From the NCBI GenBank assembly GCA_964511215.1, contig CAZEER010000004.1:6150-70149 (forward strand): a stretch of DNA of 64,000 nt, read 5' to 3'. Shown here piece after piece: positions 27,382 through 35,107 of this stretch. The position numbers and the translations under genes are program-made. How positions within the stretch are numbered: position 1 is the stretch's first letter; every line of letters starts with the position of its first letter. Origin of the DNA: CAZEER01 sp964511215 (GTDB lineage Bacteria > Fidelibacterota > Marinisomatia > Marinisomatales > UBA1611). The notes beneath the pieces were generated by a model. That model was not told the DNA's origin. It searched no databases and saw nothing but the letters and a program-made list of their open reading frames with translations.

Positions 27382-28704
27382 ATGAGTAAGACGTATTACA
27401 TAGAAACATACGGCTGCCAAATGAATGTTGCTGATTCAGAATTAATTAAGTCTATCTTGCATGATGAAGGCTACAGAATATCAGAAAATATGATGCAGGC
27501 AGATGCTATATTTGTGAATACTTGTGCAATTCGTGACCATGCTGAGGAAAAGGTACATTCTCAATTAGGTCGTTTTGATCTTATTAAAAAACAAAAACCG
27601 GATACTATTATAGGCGTTCTTGGATGTATGGCCCAAAATCTTAAACATGAACTATTAGATAGCAGACCATTTGTGGATATTATTTTGGGACCGGATTCTT
27701 ATCGTAGATTGCCAGAACTATTAAAGAGAAAAGAAAAACAGAAAAAAAGTATAGTTGATACTTCCTTATCACGTTTTGAAGTATATGATGACCTTTTTCC
27801 ACATCGAGATAAAGGTGTAAATGCATGGATATCAATAATGCGTGGTTGTGATAAATTTTGTTCTTTCTGTATTGTCCCATTCACACGTGGTAGGGAAAGA
27901 AGTAGAAATATTAAGAGTATTGTAAATGAAGTGAAACAAGTGGTTAGAGATGGTTATAGTGAAATTACTCTTTTAGGACAGAATGTAAATTCATATCATT
28001 ATAATAACTATAATTTTAGTCAATTATTGGATGCTGTCGCACAAATACCAGCACTTAAAAGGATACGTTATACATCTCCACACCCACAGGATATTACAGA
28101 TGAATTACTTAATACCATGTTAAAATACAATAATATATGTAATTATATTCATCTACCACTTCAGGCAGGTAGTGATAAAGTGCTGAAAAGAATGAATCGT
28201 TCTTATACTAGAGATAATTTTATCGGATTGACGGAACAAATTAGAAAAAAATTACCTGGAGTAGGAATATCTACAGATATTATTGTTGGTTTCCCAGGTG
28301 AGACAGATGAAGATTTCCAAGAAACCCTGTATGTTATGAAAAAAGTAAGGTTTGATTCAGCATTTAATTTTAAATACTCTCCCAGACCAGGAACCAAAGC
28401 TAGTGAATATGATGATCAAATAAATGAAAGTATAAAACAAAAACGATTAGAACAAATTATTAAACTTCAAAAAAAACATACTTATCGTAGAAACCTTGAA
28501 CTTATTGGAACTATTCAAACTGTTTTAGTGGAGAGAGAATCAAAAATATCTGATAATTATTGGGCAGGTAGAACTGATTCAAATAAATGGGTTGTATTTT
28601 CAAAAGATGATGCTCATATTAATGATTTGGTTTTAATTCAGGTTACTGATGCAAGAGGTATTACTCTACGTGGTAAAATGATAAGTCACGCAGAAGCTGC
28701 ATGA
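27382..28704 (+). CDS. miaB: tRNA methylthiotransferase MiaB
   Basis: Radical-SAM enzyme that adds a methylthio group to i6A37 in tRNAs reading U-starting codons. The N-terminal UPF0004 domain has its three cluster cysteines C12 (ETYGCQMN), C48 and C82; the radical SAM motif is C156xxxC160xxC163 (CDKFCSFC); a TRAM domain occupies about 375-440. 440 residues, full length. Nineteen bases after the M23 gene; its stop overlaps the next start by 4 bases (ATGA). Confidence 0.96.
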   Translation: MSKTYYIETYGCQMNVADSELIKSILHDEGYRISENMMQADAIFVNTCAIRDHAEEKVHSQLGRFDLIKKQKPDTIIGVLGCMAQNLKHELLDSRPFVDIILGPDSYRRLPELLKRKEKQKKSIVDTSLSRFEVYDDLFPHRDKGVNAWISIMRGCDKFCSFCIVPFTRGRERSRNIKSIVNEVKQVVRDGYSEITLLGQNVNSYHYNNYNFSQLLDAVAQIPALKRIRYTSPHPQDITDELLNTMLKYNNICNYIHLPLQAGSDKVLKRMNRSYTRDNFIGLTEQIRKKLPGVGISTDIIVGFPGETDEDFQETLYVMKKVRFDSAFNFKYSPRPGTKASEYDDQINESIKQKRLEQIIKLQKKHTYRRNLELIGTIQTVLVERESKISDNYWAGRTDSNKWVVFSKDDAHINDLVLIQVTDARGITLRGKMISHAEAA

Positions 28705-29021
28705 TGAATCTAGTAAAAACATTTTTTCTGATAATTCTAATTTTATCAATCATTTTTTTCTTACAACTCAATGATGCCAAAGTAAGTGTTAATTTAATAT
28801 TTGCCAAATTTCCAAATTCACCAGTGAGTATGATTATTTTTGCATCACTTGCAATTGGAATATTATTTGGATATTTATTTGCAGCCCTTTCAATCTTGGC
28901 AGCAAAAGCGGATATAAGAAGTCTACAGAATAAAAATAAACGTTTATCTGATGAATTAAATGATCTCAGGAATGTAGCTATTGATGAAGGTATTTACGAT
29001 ATAGAGGATGGAGAATATTAA
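28701..29021 (+). CDS. lapA: LapA-domain (DUF1049) membrane protein
   Basis: 106 residues with two membrane segments (about 3-22 and 42-66), the second containing the conserved Gly-rich pattern ASLAIGILFGYL, then a cytoplasmic coiled coil (about 72-95). In enterobacteria LapA and LapB together control LPS synthesis by regulating LpxC turnover. The same order is seen here, with lapB-like only 2 bases downstream. Family membership is clear from the pattern; function is inferred from context. Confidence 0.82.
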   Translation: MMNLVKTFFLIILILSIIFFLQLNDAKVSVNLIFAKFPNSPVSMIIFASLAIGILFGYLFAALSILAAKADIRSLQNKNKRLSDELNDLRNVAIDEGIYDIEDGEY

Positions 29022-29023
29022 CT

Positions 29024-30058
29024 TTGAATTCCATTTATCTTTATTTGATTTTGGCGCTATCATTAAGTGCTTTAATTTACTTCGTACCGTTTAAAAGAAA
29101 AAAGCATCTAGAATCAAATACTCTTTTTACTGAAGCACTAAATGCTATGGTGCGCGGTGATAAAGGAAAAGCCGTTAATTTATTAAAGCAAGTTGTTAAG
29201 CAGAATTCAGATCATGTACAAGCTTATCTACAGTTAGGAAATATTATTAGAGATGATAATCCAGATCAGGCAGCAAAGATACATCAATCACTTACTGTCC
29301 GTCCAAATTTAACAAATGAAATAAGAGTTGATCTTCATAAAGCATTGGCAAATGATTATTATAATATTAATCAATATGAAAAATCCAAAACAGAAGCTAA
29401 ACAAATCCTCCTTCTAGAAAAACGTAACCTATGGGCTCTTAATTTTTTAATTACTCTTGCTGAAAAAAATCAAGATTGGGATGAAGCGGCAAATTGGACA
29501 AAACAAATGCATAGGGTAACTGGTAATAAAAAAAATGAAGATGTTGCTAAGTTTGATGTTTATAAAGGTTTAGATTGTTTAAAAAATGGTAAGTTAGATG
29601 AAGCAAAATATTTTTTTAAAACAGCAATAAAACTATCACCTGCTTACAGCATGAGTTATCGTTATCTTGGAGATGTTTATGAAAAAACACGTGACCTTGT
29701 TAAAGCTGTTGAAAATTGGGAAAAATTTGCAGCGAAAGATCTTGAAAATGGGAAAAGAGTTTATGGTAATATTGAATCTGCTTTGTTTGATCTAGGACGT
29801 TATAGTGAAGTTGAAAATTTTTATAAAAGACTTTTAAATATAAATCCATCAAATTTTGATGCAGTAATCCGATTAGCAAATGTTCTTGAGGAAAAAGGTG
29901 AGAGTGGTGCTGCTATGACACTTGTGGAGAATACTATAATATCGAATAATAAAGATGTTCGATCTGAATTAATGAAACTTAAATTAAATCTTACAAAATC
30001 TACACCAATAGAATTAGGTCATCAGATTGATGACATTATTGAAACATTATCTAAATAA
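29024..30058 (+). CDS. lapB: LapB/YciM-like TPR protein without rubredoxin domain
   Basis: 344 residues starting at TTG, preceded by a good GAGGATGGAG. An N-terminal membrane helix (about 2-20, LYLILALSLSALIYFVPF) is followed by about eight TPR-type helical pairs (SNTLFTEALNAMVRGDKGKAVNLLKQ and onward), as in LapB, an assembly platform for LPS enzymes. Unlike E. coli LapB (389 residues), the C-terminal rubredoxin-type metal site is absent: the only Cys is in LDCLKNGK. The adjacent LapA-like gene supports the call. Confidence 0.8.
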   Translation: MNSIYLYLILALSLSALIYFVPFKRKKHLESNTLFTEALNAMVRGDKGKAVNLLKQVVKQNSDHVQAYLQLGNIIRDDNPDQAAKIHQSLTVRPNLTNEIRVDLHKALANDYYNINQYEKSKTEAKQILLLEKRNLWALNFLITLAEKNQDWDEAANWTKQMHRVTGNKKNEDVAKFDVYKGLDCLKNGKLDEAKYFFKTAIKLSPAYSMSYRYLGDVYEKTRDLVKAVENWEKFAAKDLENGKRVYGNIESALFDLGRYSEVENFYKRLLNINPSNFDAVIRLANVLEEKGESGAAMTLVENTIISNNKDVRSELMKLKLNLTKSTPIELGHQIDDIIETLSK

Positions 30059-30059
30059 T

Positions 30060-30842
30060 ATGAAAAATAAATGTTTTTCTTGCTTAATTGTAACTGTATT
30101 AAATGCTCAGAATGTGGATATGTATATATCATTAATTCATGAAGGACAGGTTGATGGTGTTAAGGAGAGTATGCAGGAATTAGTTTCAAAATATCCTAAT
30201 GATCCAGAAGTATTGTATTTAAAAGGTTTGTTAACTTCCCATGGAAGCAAATCTTTAGAAATATATAATACTATACTTGAAAAATTCCCTAAATCAAAAT
30301 ATGCGGGTGATGCTGCAGTGAAAATTGGAGAGTATTTTTATGCTCGTGGACTTTATTCACAAGCAGGGAAACAATTATGTAGTATACCTAGAAACTATCC
30401 AAGGTTTCAAGATATTCAGAGGGTATTAGATTTAATGGTTAGTTCATTTGAGGCTATTGGTGAAGAGGACTCGGCAAAATATTATATAGGTATTTATCAA
30501 GGTATGTTCCCTTATCTAGATATTGATAAATATGGACTAAGCACTAACAATAAAAATATGAGCCAAACTTTATCACAAAGAAATATTAAAGAGCCTAAGC
30601 CTTATGTAATTCAAATCGGTGCGTTTGGAAATATAAAAAATGCTAAAAGACTCAAGTTACAAGTTAGTCAGATTGGATACGATGTTGAGCTTACGCCAAT
30701 TCAAACAAATGGTCGAGGATTGCATGCTGTGAGGGTAGTACGCTTTAAATCAAAATCATCTGCAGAACGTATTGGCAAAGTTATAAAAAAGAAATTAGGT
30801 TTAGATTTTAGGGTTTTATATCGTCCAAAAAGTATTGGTTAG
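30060..30842 (+). CDS. SPOR-domain protein with TPR-like region
   Basis: 260 residues from the ATG at 30060, which follows the lapB stop by one base. An in-frame ATG at 30027 lies inside lapB and is not preferred. A short signal peptide (MKNKCFSCLIVTVLNAQ) is followed by tetratricopeptide-like helices (about 25-130). The C-terminal SPOR domain (about 183-260, beginning KPYVIQIGAFGNIKNAKRL) is a fold that binds denuded glycan strands in the division septum. Probably periplasmic and envelope-associated. Exact role unknown. Confidence 0.83.
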   Translation: MKNKCFSCLIVTVLNAQNVDMYISLIHEGQVDGVKESMQELVSKYPNDPEVLYLKGLLTSHGSKSLEIYNTILEKFPKSKYAGDAAVKIGEYFYARGLYSQAGKQLCSIPRNYPRFQDIQRVLDLMVSSFEAIGEEDSAKYYIGIYQGMFPYLDIDKYGLSTNNKNMSQTLSQRNIKEPKPYVIQIGAFGNIKNAKRLKLQVSQIGYDVELTPIQTNGRGLHAVRVVRFKSKSSAERIGKVIKKKLGLDFRVLYRPKSIG

Positions 30843-30854
30843 AAAATGTTCATT

Positions 30855-30947
30855 GGGAATGATTGAGTGGCTGGTGCCCTCCACGGCCTTCAAAGCCGCT
30901 GTCTTTAGTTATACTAAAGAGCTGGGTTCGATTCCCAGGCGTTCCCG
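30855..30947 (+). tRNA. selC: tRNA-Sec (anticodon TCA)
   Basis: Folds as a selenocysteine tRNA. The acceptor stem GGGAATGA pairs with GCGTTCCC (7 good pairs, eighth A-G). The D stem GAG-GGC/GCC-CTC has a bulged T and a 4-base loop. The anticodon loop is CTTCAAA with TCA at 30890-30892, and the variable arm is long (CTTTAGT/ACTAAAG). The T arm is CTGGG TTCGATT CCCAG. The 8+5 acceptor/T layout, six-pair D stem and long extra arm are the bacterial tRNA-Sec hallmarks. The discriminator is G and CCA is not encoded. It lies 12 bases after the SPOR gene and may be co-transcribed. Confidence 0.88.
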
Positions 30948-31123
30948 CAATAATTTTAATAAATATTTATAGGCACATATTACTTGCTTTATCTCTAAAG
31001 AGATGATTAATATCAAGAGGGTCGAATTTGACCAACAAATGCGGAGTTTCAAATGAGTGTTAGCTGCTCAGAAAATATTGCTGTTTCAAAAGTAATTATC
31101 CTTAATTCGATAAAATCACTTTC

Positions 31124-32116
31124 ATGAACAATACGATTAAGATTTATACAACTGTTCTTATATTTTTCTTAGCTGGGACACTTTTTGCTCTACACGGTAA
31201 AATAGTTTTTTATGATGGTACATATGTGATGGGTAAAGTAACTAAAGTTGATGAAGCAACTGTATATATAATCCCAATAGGATTAGATACACCTGAGGGT
31301 GTATTAATTGGAAATATTGATTCTCTCAATATGGAAAATGGTATGGTACCTGTTCTTAATAGTGCTGTGAAATATTTTTATGAAAAAGGTGAGTTCATAG
31401 CTAATAATGATGATTGGATGGATGAATATGAAAGGTCTAATTCATCTAATATTCAAAACCTCGATGTATTAGATGAGTATATCTTCCAAGAAGAACAAAG
31501 GAAAAATTGGGAATATTATAATTTATCATTATCAGGTGGAGTACCTTTAATTGCAGCTGAATCACTTGTGGAAACAGATGCAGAATATGGTAAAGGTTTT
31601 ACAATGAGTCCAAATATAGGCTTTAGTTTTCAAACGCCATACATGCAACTTGGTCCTGTTGATTATTCTGGTGGAGTAACAATAATGAATTATAGCTTCA
31701 AAGCTTCTCATCAAGGTCATATAGAGGCTCTTCAGATAGCTAGTATATTAAGTTTTGATTTTAATCCTATCCTTTATTTTATGCCTGACAATTTCCATTT
31801 CACTGTTGAAGGTGGACCATCTTATAATTTTGCCTATGATATTGATCAAACTTTAGGAGATTATCCCAATATTGATTTTCCTGATGGAGATAGCACTGTT
31901 CTTTTTGATTCAAAATATAGGGGTATTGGTGCAAATATGGGTGCTTCGGCACAGTATTGGTTCGCTGATTTTCCTATTGGTTTTAAATTCTTTTTTAGTA
32001 GTTATATAGTACCACAAGCACCCCCATTTACAAATGTATATACATTTTTTATAAGTAGTGGCTTATCTATGAATATAGTATTAAAAAGGTACCATAAGAA
32101 TAATAGGCCAAAGTAA
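31124..32116 (+). CDS. predicted outer-membrane protein, function unknown
   Basis: 330 residues with a signal peptide (about 1-22, ending FFLAGTLFA). A small beta domain (GKIVFYDGTYVMGKVTKVDEATVYIIP) is followed by an acidic linker, then a region (about 140-330) of alternating amphipathic strands with Gly/Tyr/Phe turns, ending in a possible final beta strand. This resembles an outer-membrane beta barrel, but I recognise no family. It stops 2 bases before the convergent antiterminator gene. The start overlaps a 24-codon ORF as ATGA, probably by chance. Confidence 0.65.
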   Translation: MNNTIKIYTTVLIFFLAGTLFALHGKIVFYDGTYVMGKVTKVDEATVYIIPIGLDTPEGVLIGNIDSLNMENGMVPVLNSAVKYFYEKGEFIANNDDWMDEYERSNSSNIQNLDVLDEYIFQEEQRKNWEYYNLSLSGGVPLIAAESLVETDAEYGKGFTMSPNIGFSFQTPYMQLGPVDYSGGVTIMNYSFKASHQGHIEALQIASILSFDFNPILYFMPDNFHFTVEGGPSYNFAYDIDQTLGDYPNIDFPDGDSTVLFDSKYRGIGANMGASAQYWFADFPIGFKFFFSSYIVPQAPPFTNVYTFFISSGLSMNIVLKRYHKNNRPK

Positions 32117-32118
32117 GA

Positions 32119-32625
32119 TTATTTCAGAATAGCTAAAAATGATCTATCTATTTTTATTGAAATCGAGTGTTGGATAGAATCAATTCTTACTATTAACCGG
32201 TCTCTGCCATCTATTCGCACAACTTCTCCATTTATGCCTTTTAATGGACCATCTTTCACTTTTACCGAATCTCCTTTAATAAAATAGTCAGTTGTTTCAG
32301 GATTGTAACCACCATTGATCATTGTTTTAATTGATTGAATACTATTTTCTTGTACTGTTGCAATTTCTTGACCAAATCTAACAATTTTAACTAATCCAGG
32401 CGTTTGGGAAATATAATGAGTATTATTTAGTTCAGTTCTAACAAATAAATAAGACTTGAAAAGAGGAAAATTGACCCATTTTTTTCGATCACTCCATTTT
32501 TGGCGCTTTTTTATTAATGGTAGAAATACTTCAATTCCCTTATTAATTAATTCTTTCTGGACACTTTTTTCATGTCTTGGCTTTGTATAAACCGCAATCC
32601 ATTTTTTGATATAACTACAATTCAT
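32119..32625 (-). CDS. NusG-like antiterminator (UpxY/RfaH type)
   Basis: 168 residues with the NusG N-terminal domain (KKWIAVYTKPRHEKSVQKELINKGIEVFLP) that binds RNA polymerase, and a C-terminal KOW domain (about 108-140, GDSVKVKDGPLKGINGEVVRI). It is a specialised paralog: short, outside the secE-nusG context, and next to a polysaccharide operon, as UpxY proteins are in Bacteroides. Such proteins load at the operon leader and suppress termination. Divergent from the next regulator, sharing a 98-base spacer. Confidence 0.85.
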   Translation of the reverse strand: MNCSYIKKWIAVYTKPRHEKSVQKELINKGIEVFLPLIKKRQKWSDRKKWVNFPLFKSYLFVRTELNNTHYISQTPGLVKIVRFGQEIATVQENSIQSIKTMINGGYNPETTDYFIKGDSVKVKDGPLKGINGEVVRIDGRDRLIVRIDSIQHSISIKIDRSFLAILK

Positions 32626-32723
32626 AATTAATAATTTAATATAATTACTATGAATTATTGAGAATAATCTCTATATTGGTTGATAAAAAATATCAATGAG
32701 GTTGATAAATATAAAAATTCTTT

Positions 32724-33737
32724 ATGCGTACGTCAGAGCAAATTAAAAAATTTATTTTAGATAATCTTTCTATACACAAAAAAGATATTGTCCAAGAATC
32801 TATTAATCATTTTGGGATTTCAAGGCAGGCTATTCATAAACATATGAAAAGATTAATAGATGATAAAAAGGTGGTCGCATATGGTACAACAAAAGGCAGA
32901 TATTATGAATTAATTCCATCAGTAAACTATAATAAGAAAATAATTATAGATGGTGCTTTTTCATCGGAAAATTTTCTCAAAGAACATATTTCACCTCAAA
33001 TAGAATCATTACCTAAAAATATATTTGAAATATTTATATTTTCAATAGGTGCACTTTTGAACAATATTTTATATCACGCTGATGCTACAAATATTTATTT
33101 TAAATTATATGTTAATCATAGAGAAGCACATTTTGTTCTTAGTGATAATGGTAAAGGAATATTTGAAAATATTCGCTCCGGATTAGAGCTATCAAATTCA
33201 AGCGTTGCTGCATTAGAGCTAGCTAAGGGCAATGTTACTACAGACCCTTCTCGCCATTCTGGTGATGAATTAAATACAATCATACAGTTATTTGATAAAG
33301 TTACGATAGACTCATCAGGGATATCATTAAAGTATTTTAATAAAAATCAAGATTGGTTACTAAAACATTCTAAACAGTTGCATGGCACCAGAATACATCT
33401 GCAAATTGATTCGCTATCCAAAAGAACGTGCTCAGATATATTCGATTCTATTTTTGCTAATAAATATTTAAGAATACGTATTCCATTAAATTTTTTAGAA
33501 TTATCAGATAATAAAATCGTCAATTCTCGTTTACAAGCAAAGAGCGCTCTTAGAAATATTAAAGACTATAAAATAGTTGAATTTGATTTTAAAAAAATTG
33601 ATTTAATTGGTCCTGCTTTCGCTGATGAACTCGTGCGACAAACTAAAGAGAAAAATAAATTTGCAGATATTGAATGGATTAATACTAATCCTACTGTTGA
33701 TTTACTAATGTCTAGGGCATTAGACCGACAGTCTTAA
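32724..33737 (+). CDS. HTH / histidine-kinase-like ATPase / STAS-like (DUF4325) regulator
   Basis: 337 residues in three parts. An N-terminal winged helix (about 1-65, DIVQESINHFGISRQAIHKHMKRLI) comes first. A GHKL ATPase fold (about 85-235) follows, with an N box (GALLNNILYHADATN), a G1 box (LSDNGKGIF) and a later HGTRIHL. The C-terminal STAS-like DUF4325 domain is at about 250-335 (VEFDFKKIDLIGPAFADELVR). There is no phospho-acceptor His and no membrane segment, so it is a cytoplasmic one-component-like regulator rather than a classic sensor kinase. First gene of the polysaccharide side; target unknown. Confidence 0.78.
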   Translation: MRTSEQIKKFILDNLSIHKKDIVQESINHFGISRQAIHKHMKRLIDDKKVVAYGTTKGRYYELIPSVNYNKKIIIDGAFSSENFLKEHISPQIESLPKNIFEIFIFSIGALLNNILYHADATNIYFKLYVNHREAHFVLSDNGKGIFENIRSGLELSNSSVAALELAKGNVTTDPSRHSGDELNTIIQLFDKVTIDSSGISLKYFNKNQDWLLKHSKQLHGTRIHLQIDSLSKRTCSDIFDSIFANKYLRIRIPLNFLELSDNKIVNSRLQAKSALRNIKDYKIVEFDFKKIDLIGPAFADELVRQTKEKNKFADIEWINTNPTVDLLMSRALDRQS

Positions 33738-33764
33738 AAAAGACTAAAGAAAAATGAATAAATT

Positions 33765-33795
33765 GCCTAATCAATCAGTATGTGATTGAGTAGGC
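33765..33795 (+). promoter_or_regulatory. leader hairpin upstream of the phosphatase gene
   Basis: GCCTAATCAATCA (33765-33777) pairs with TGATTGAGTAGGC (33783-33795) in 12 of 13 positions around a 5-base GTATG loop. It lies 15 bases before the phosphatase ATG and has no T-run, so it is not a simple terminator. A leader hairpin is what RfaH-type antiterminators use as a loading signal. A link to the NusG-like protein nearby is only a suggestion. Confidence 0.5.
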
Positions 33796-33810
33796 GGAGC
33801 ACCACTTGAA

Positions 33811-34605
33811 ATGATAGATTTCCATAATCATATACTTCCAAATTTTGATGATGGTTCCCATTCAATGGAAATGTCAATTGCCATGTTAAAACATGCCTAT
33901 AGTCAAGGTATAACAGAAGTTGTTAACACTGTTCATTTTCAACATCCAAAAGTAGAAGGTATTGAAATATCATATGAAATTATTAAACAAGAAATAAGAA
34001 AACTTCAAAAAGAATTACAAACGATGAATATCCCTATTAAAATCCATATAGGATCTGAAGTTTTCTATTTGCCAAATCTAATGCAAATCAAGGATGATCC
34101 AATTGCCACAATTGGTAATGGAAATTACATGTTAATAGAGTTTCAACCGTACACAATACCAGAAACTCATAAACAAATATTTTTTGATTTAAAAATGGAA
34201 GGAATTACGCCTGTAATAGCCCACCCAGAACGTTACAAACCTATACAGGAAAATATTAATCTAGTATATGAATGGTTGAATGCTGGCTGCTTAATTCAAG
34301 TTGATGCTGGAAGTATAGTTGGTACATTAGGTAAATCTGCTCGTATTACATCGGAAAAAATTATAAAAAATAAGTGGTGCCAAATTCTTGGTTCAGATGC
34401 ACATGATAATAGAAAAAGAAATTTTTGTTTGAAAGATGCATTATTAATTGCAAAGCAATGGATTGGTGATGAGGCAGATGCACTTGTTTTGGATCATCCA
34501 CAAGCATTGCTAGATGGTAAACCAATAATAGTGGAATTAGATGAAAATTACTCAGAAATTCGACCCCCATTTTGGAAAAGAATATATAAGAAAAATAGAA
34601 AATAA
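33811..34605 (+). CDS. PHP-type protein-tyrosine phosphatase (CpsB/YwqE family)
   Basis: 264-residue metal-dependent phosphatase that dephosphorylates the tyrosine kinase controlling polysaccharide export. PHP motifs are DFHNHILPNFDDG (His5, His7), GSEVFYLP, AHPERY and GSDAHD, together enough for a trinuclear metal site. The gene is two genes upstream of its likely substrate, the Wzc-like kinase. Followed after one base by the SLBB gene, so an operon is clear. Confidence 0.93.
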   Translation: MIDFHNHILPNFDDGSHSMEMSIAMLKHAYSQGITEVVNTVHFQHPKVEGIEISYEIIKQEIRKLQKELQTMNIPIKIHIGSEVFYLPNLMQIKDDPIATIGNGNYMLIEFQPYTIPETHKQIFFDLKMEGITPVIAHPERYKPIQENINLVYEWLNAGCLIQVDAGSIVGTLGKSARITSEKIIKNKWCQILGSDAHDNRKRNFCLKDALLIAKQWIGDEADALVLDHPQALLDGKPIIVELDENYSEIRPPFWKRIYKKNRK

Positions 34606-34606
34606 T

Positions 34607-35107
34607 ATGAAATTAAAGTTATTCATCATATCAATATTTATATCACTCATTTTTGGGCAAAATCAACAGAGTGATAATCGACTAAAATCATATGCTGACT
34701 ATCAACTTTCGAGTGAACGCTATATTACCAATTCTGAAGGCCGTATTTTTATGAAAGTAAATATTTGGGGTCATGTAGGTTCTCCAGGAAGTCATTTAGT
34801 TAATGAAGGAATAGATTTTGCATCTTTACTTTCATTAGTTGGAGGGCCTCAAGAAGGTGCAAATTTGAAGAAGGTTACTGTTTATAGGGAAAATATAGAT
34901 GAAAAAGGGAAATTAGTTTACAATGTAGATCTTGAAGAATTTATTAAAACTGGTGATCGTTCTAATTTCATAAAAATATATCCAAATGATACAATTATTA
35001 TACCACAAAAATTATTCAATCAATTCTTAAATCGCATCAATACAGTGAATCTACTTTTTTCTCTTGTGACTTTATCTCTTCAAATATCAACTATTATTTC
35101 GGGTTAA
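34607..35107 (+). CDS. SLBB-domain polysaccharide export protein (reduced Wza-like)
   Basis: 166 residues from the ATG at 34607, one base after the phosphatase stop; an upstream in-frame ATG at 34541 is inside that gene and not preferred. A signal peptide (MKLKLFIISIFISLIFGQ) is followed by one SLBB beta-grasp domain (MKVNIWGHVGSPGSHLVNEGIDFASLLSLVGGP...IYPNDTIIIPQ) and a C-terminal hydrophobic stretch. The usual N-terminal Poly_export domain of Wza is missing, so it cannot be a full export channel alone. The stop overlaps the kinase start (TAATG). Confidence 0.82.
   Translation: MKLKLFIISIFISLIFGQNQQSDNRLKSYADYQLSSERYITNSEGRIFMKVNIWGHVGSPGSHLVNEGIDFASLLSLVGGPQEGANLKKVTVYRENIDEKGKLVYNVDLEEFIKTGDRSNFIKIYPNDTIIIPQKLFNQFLNRINTVNLLFSLVTLSLQISTIISG

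Noticed and set aside
30953..31123. Small inverted repeats (ATCTCT/AGAGAT, GGTC/GACC) after the tRNA-Sec gene, considered as a SECIS or riboswitch
   Set aside because: Stems are too short, not near an in-frame TGA, and match no known riboswitch pattern.
31053..31127. 24-codon ORF ending in ATGA overlap with the outer-membrane protein gene
   Set aside because: Possible leader peptide, but composition gives no support and such overlaps arise by chance in AT-rich DNA.
33730..33745. AGTCTT/AAGACT hairpin at the end of the HTH-ATPase gene, considered as a terminator
   Set aside because: Six-pair stem without a T-run; followed by an A-rich stretch, so termination is unlikely.
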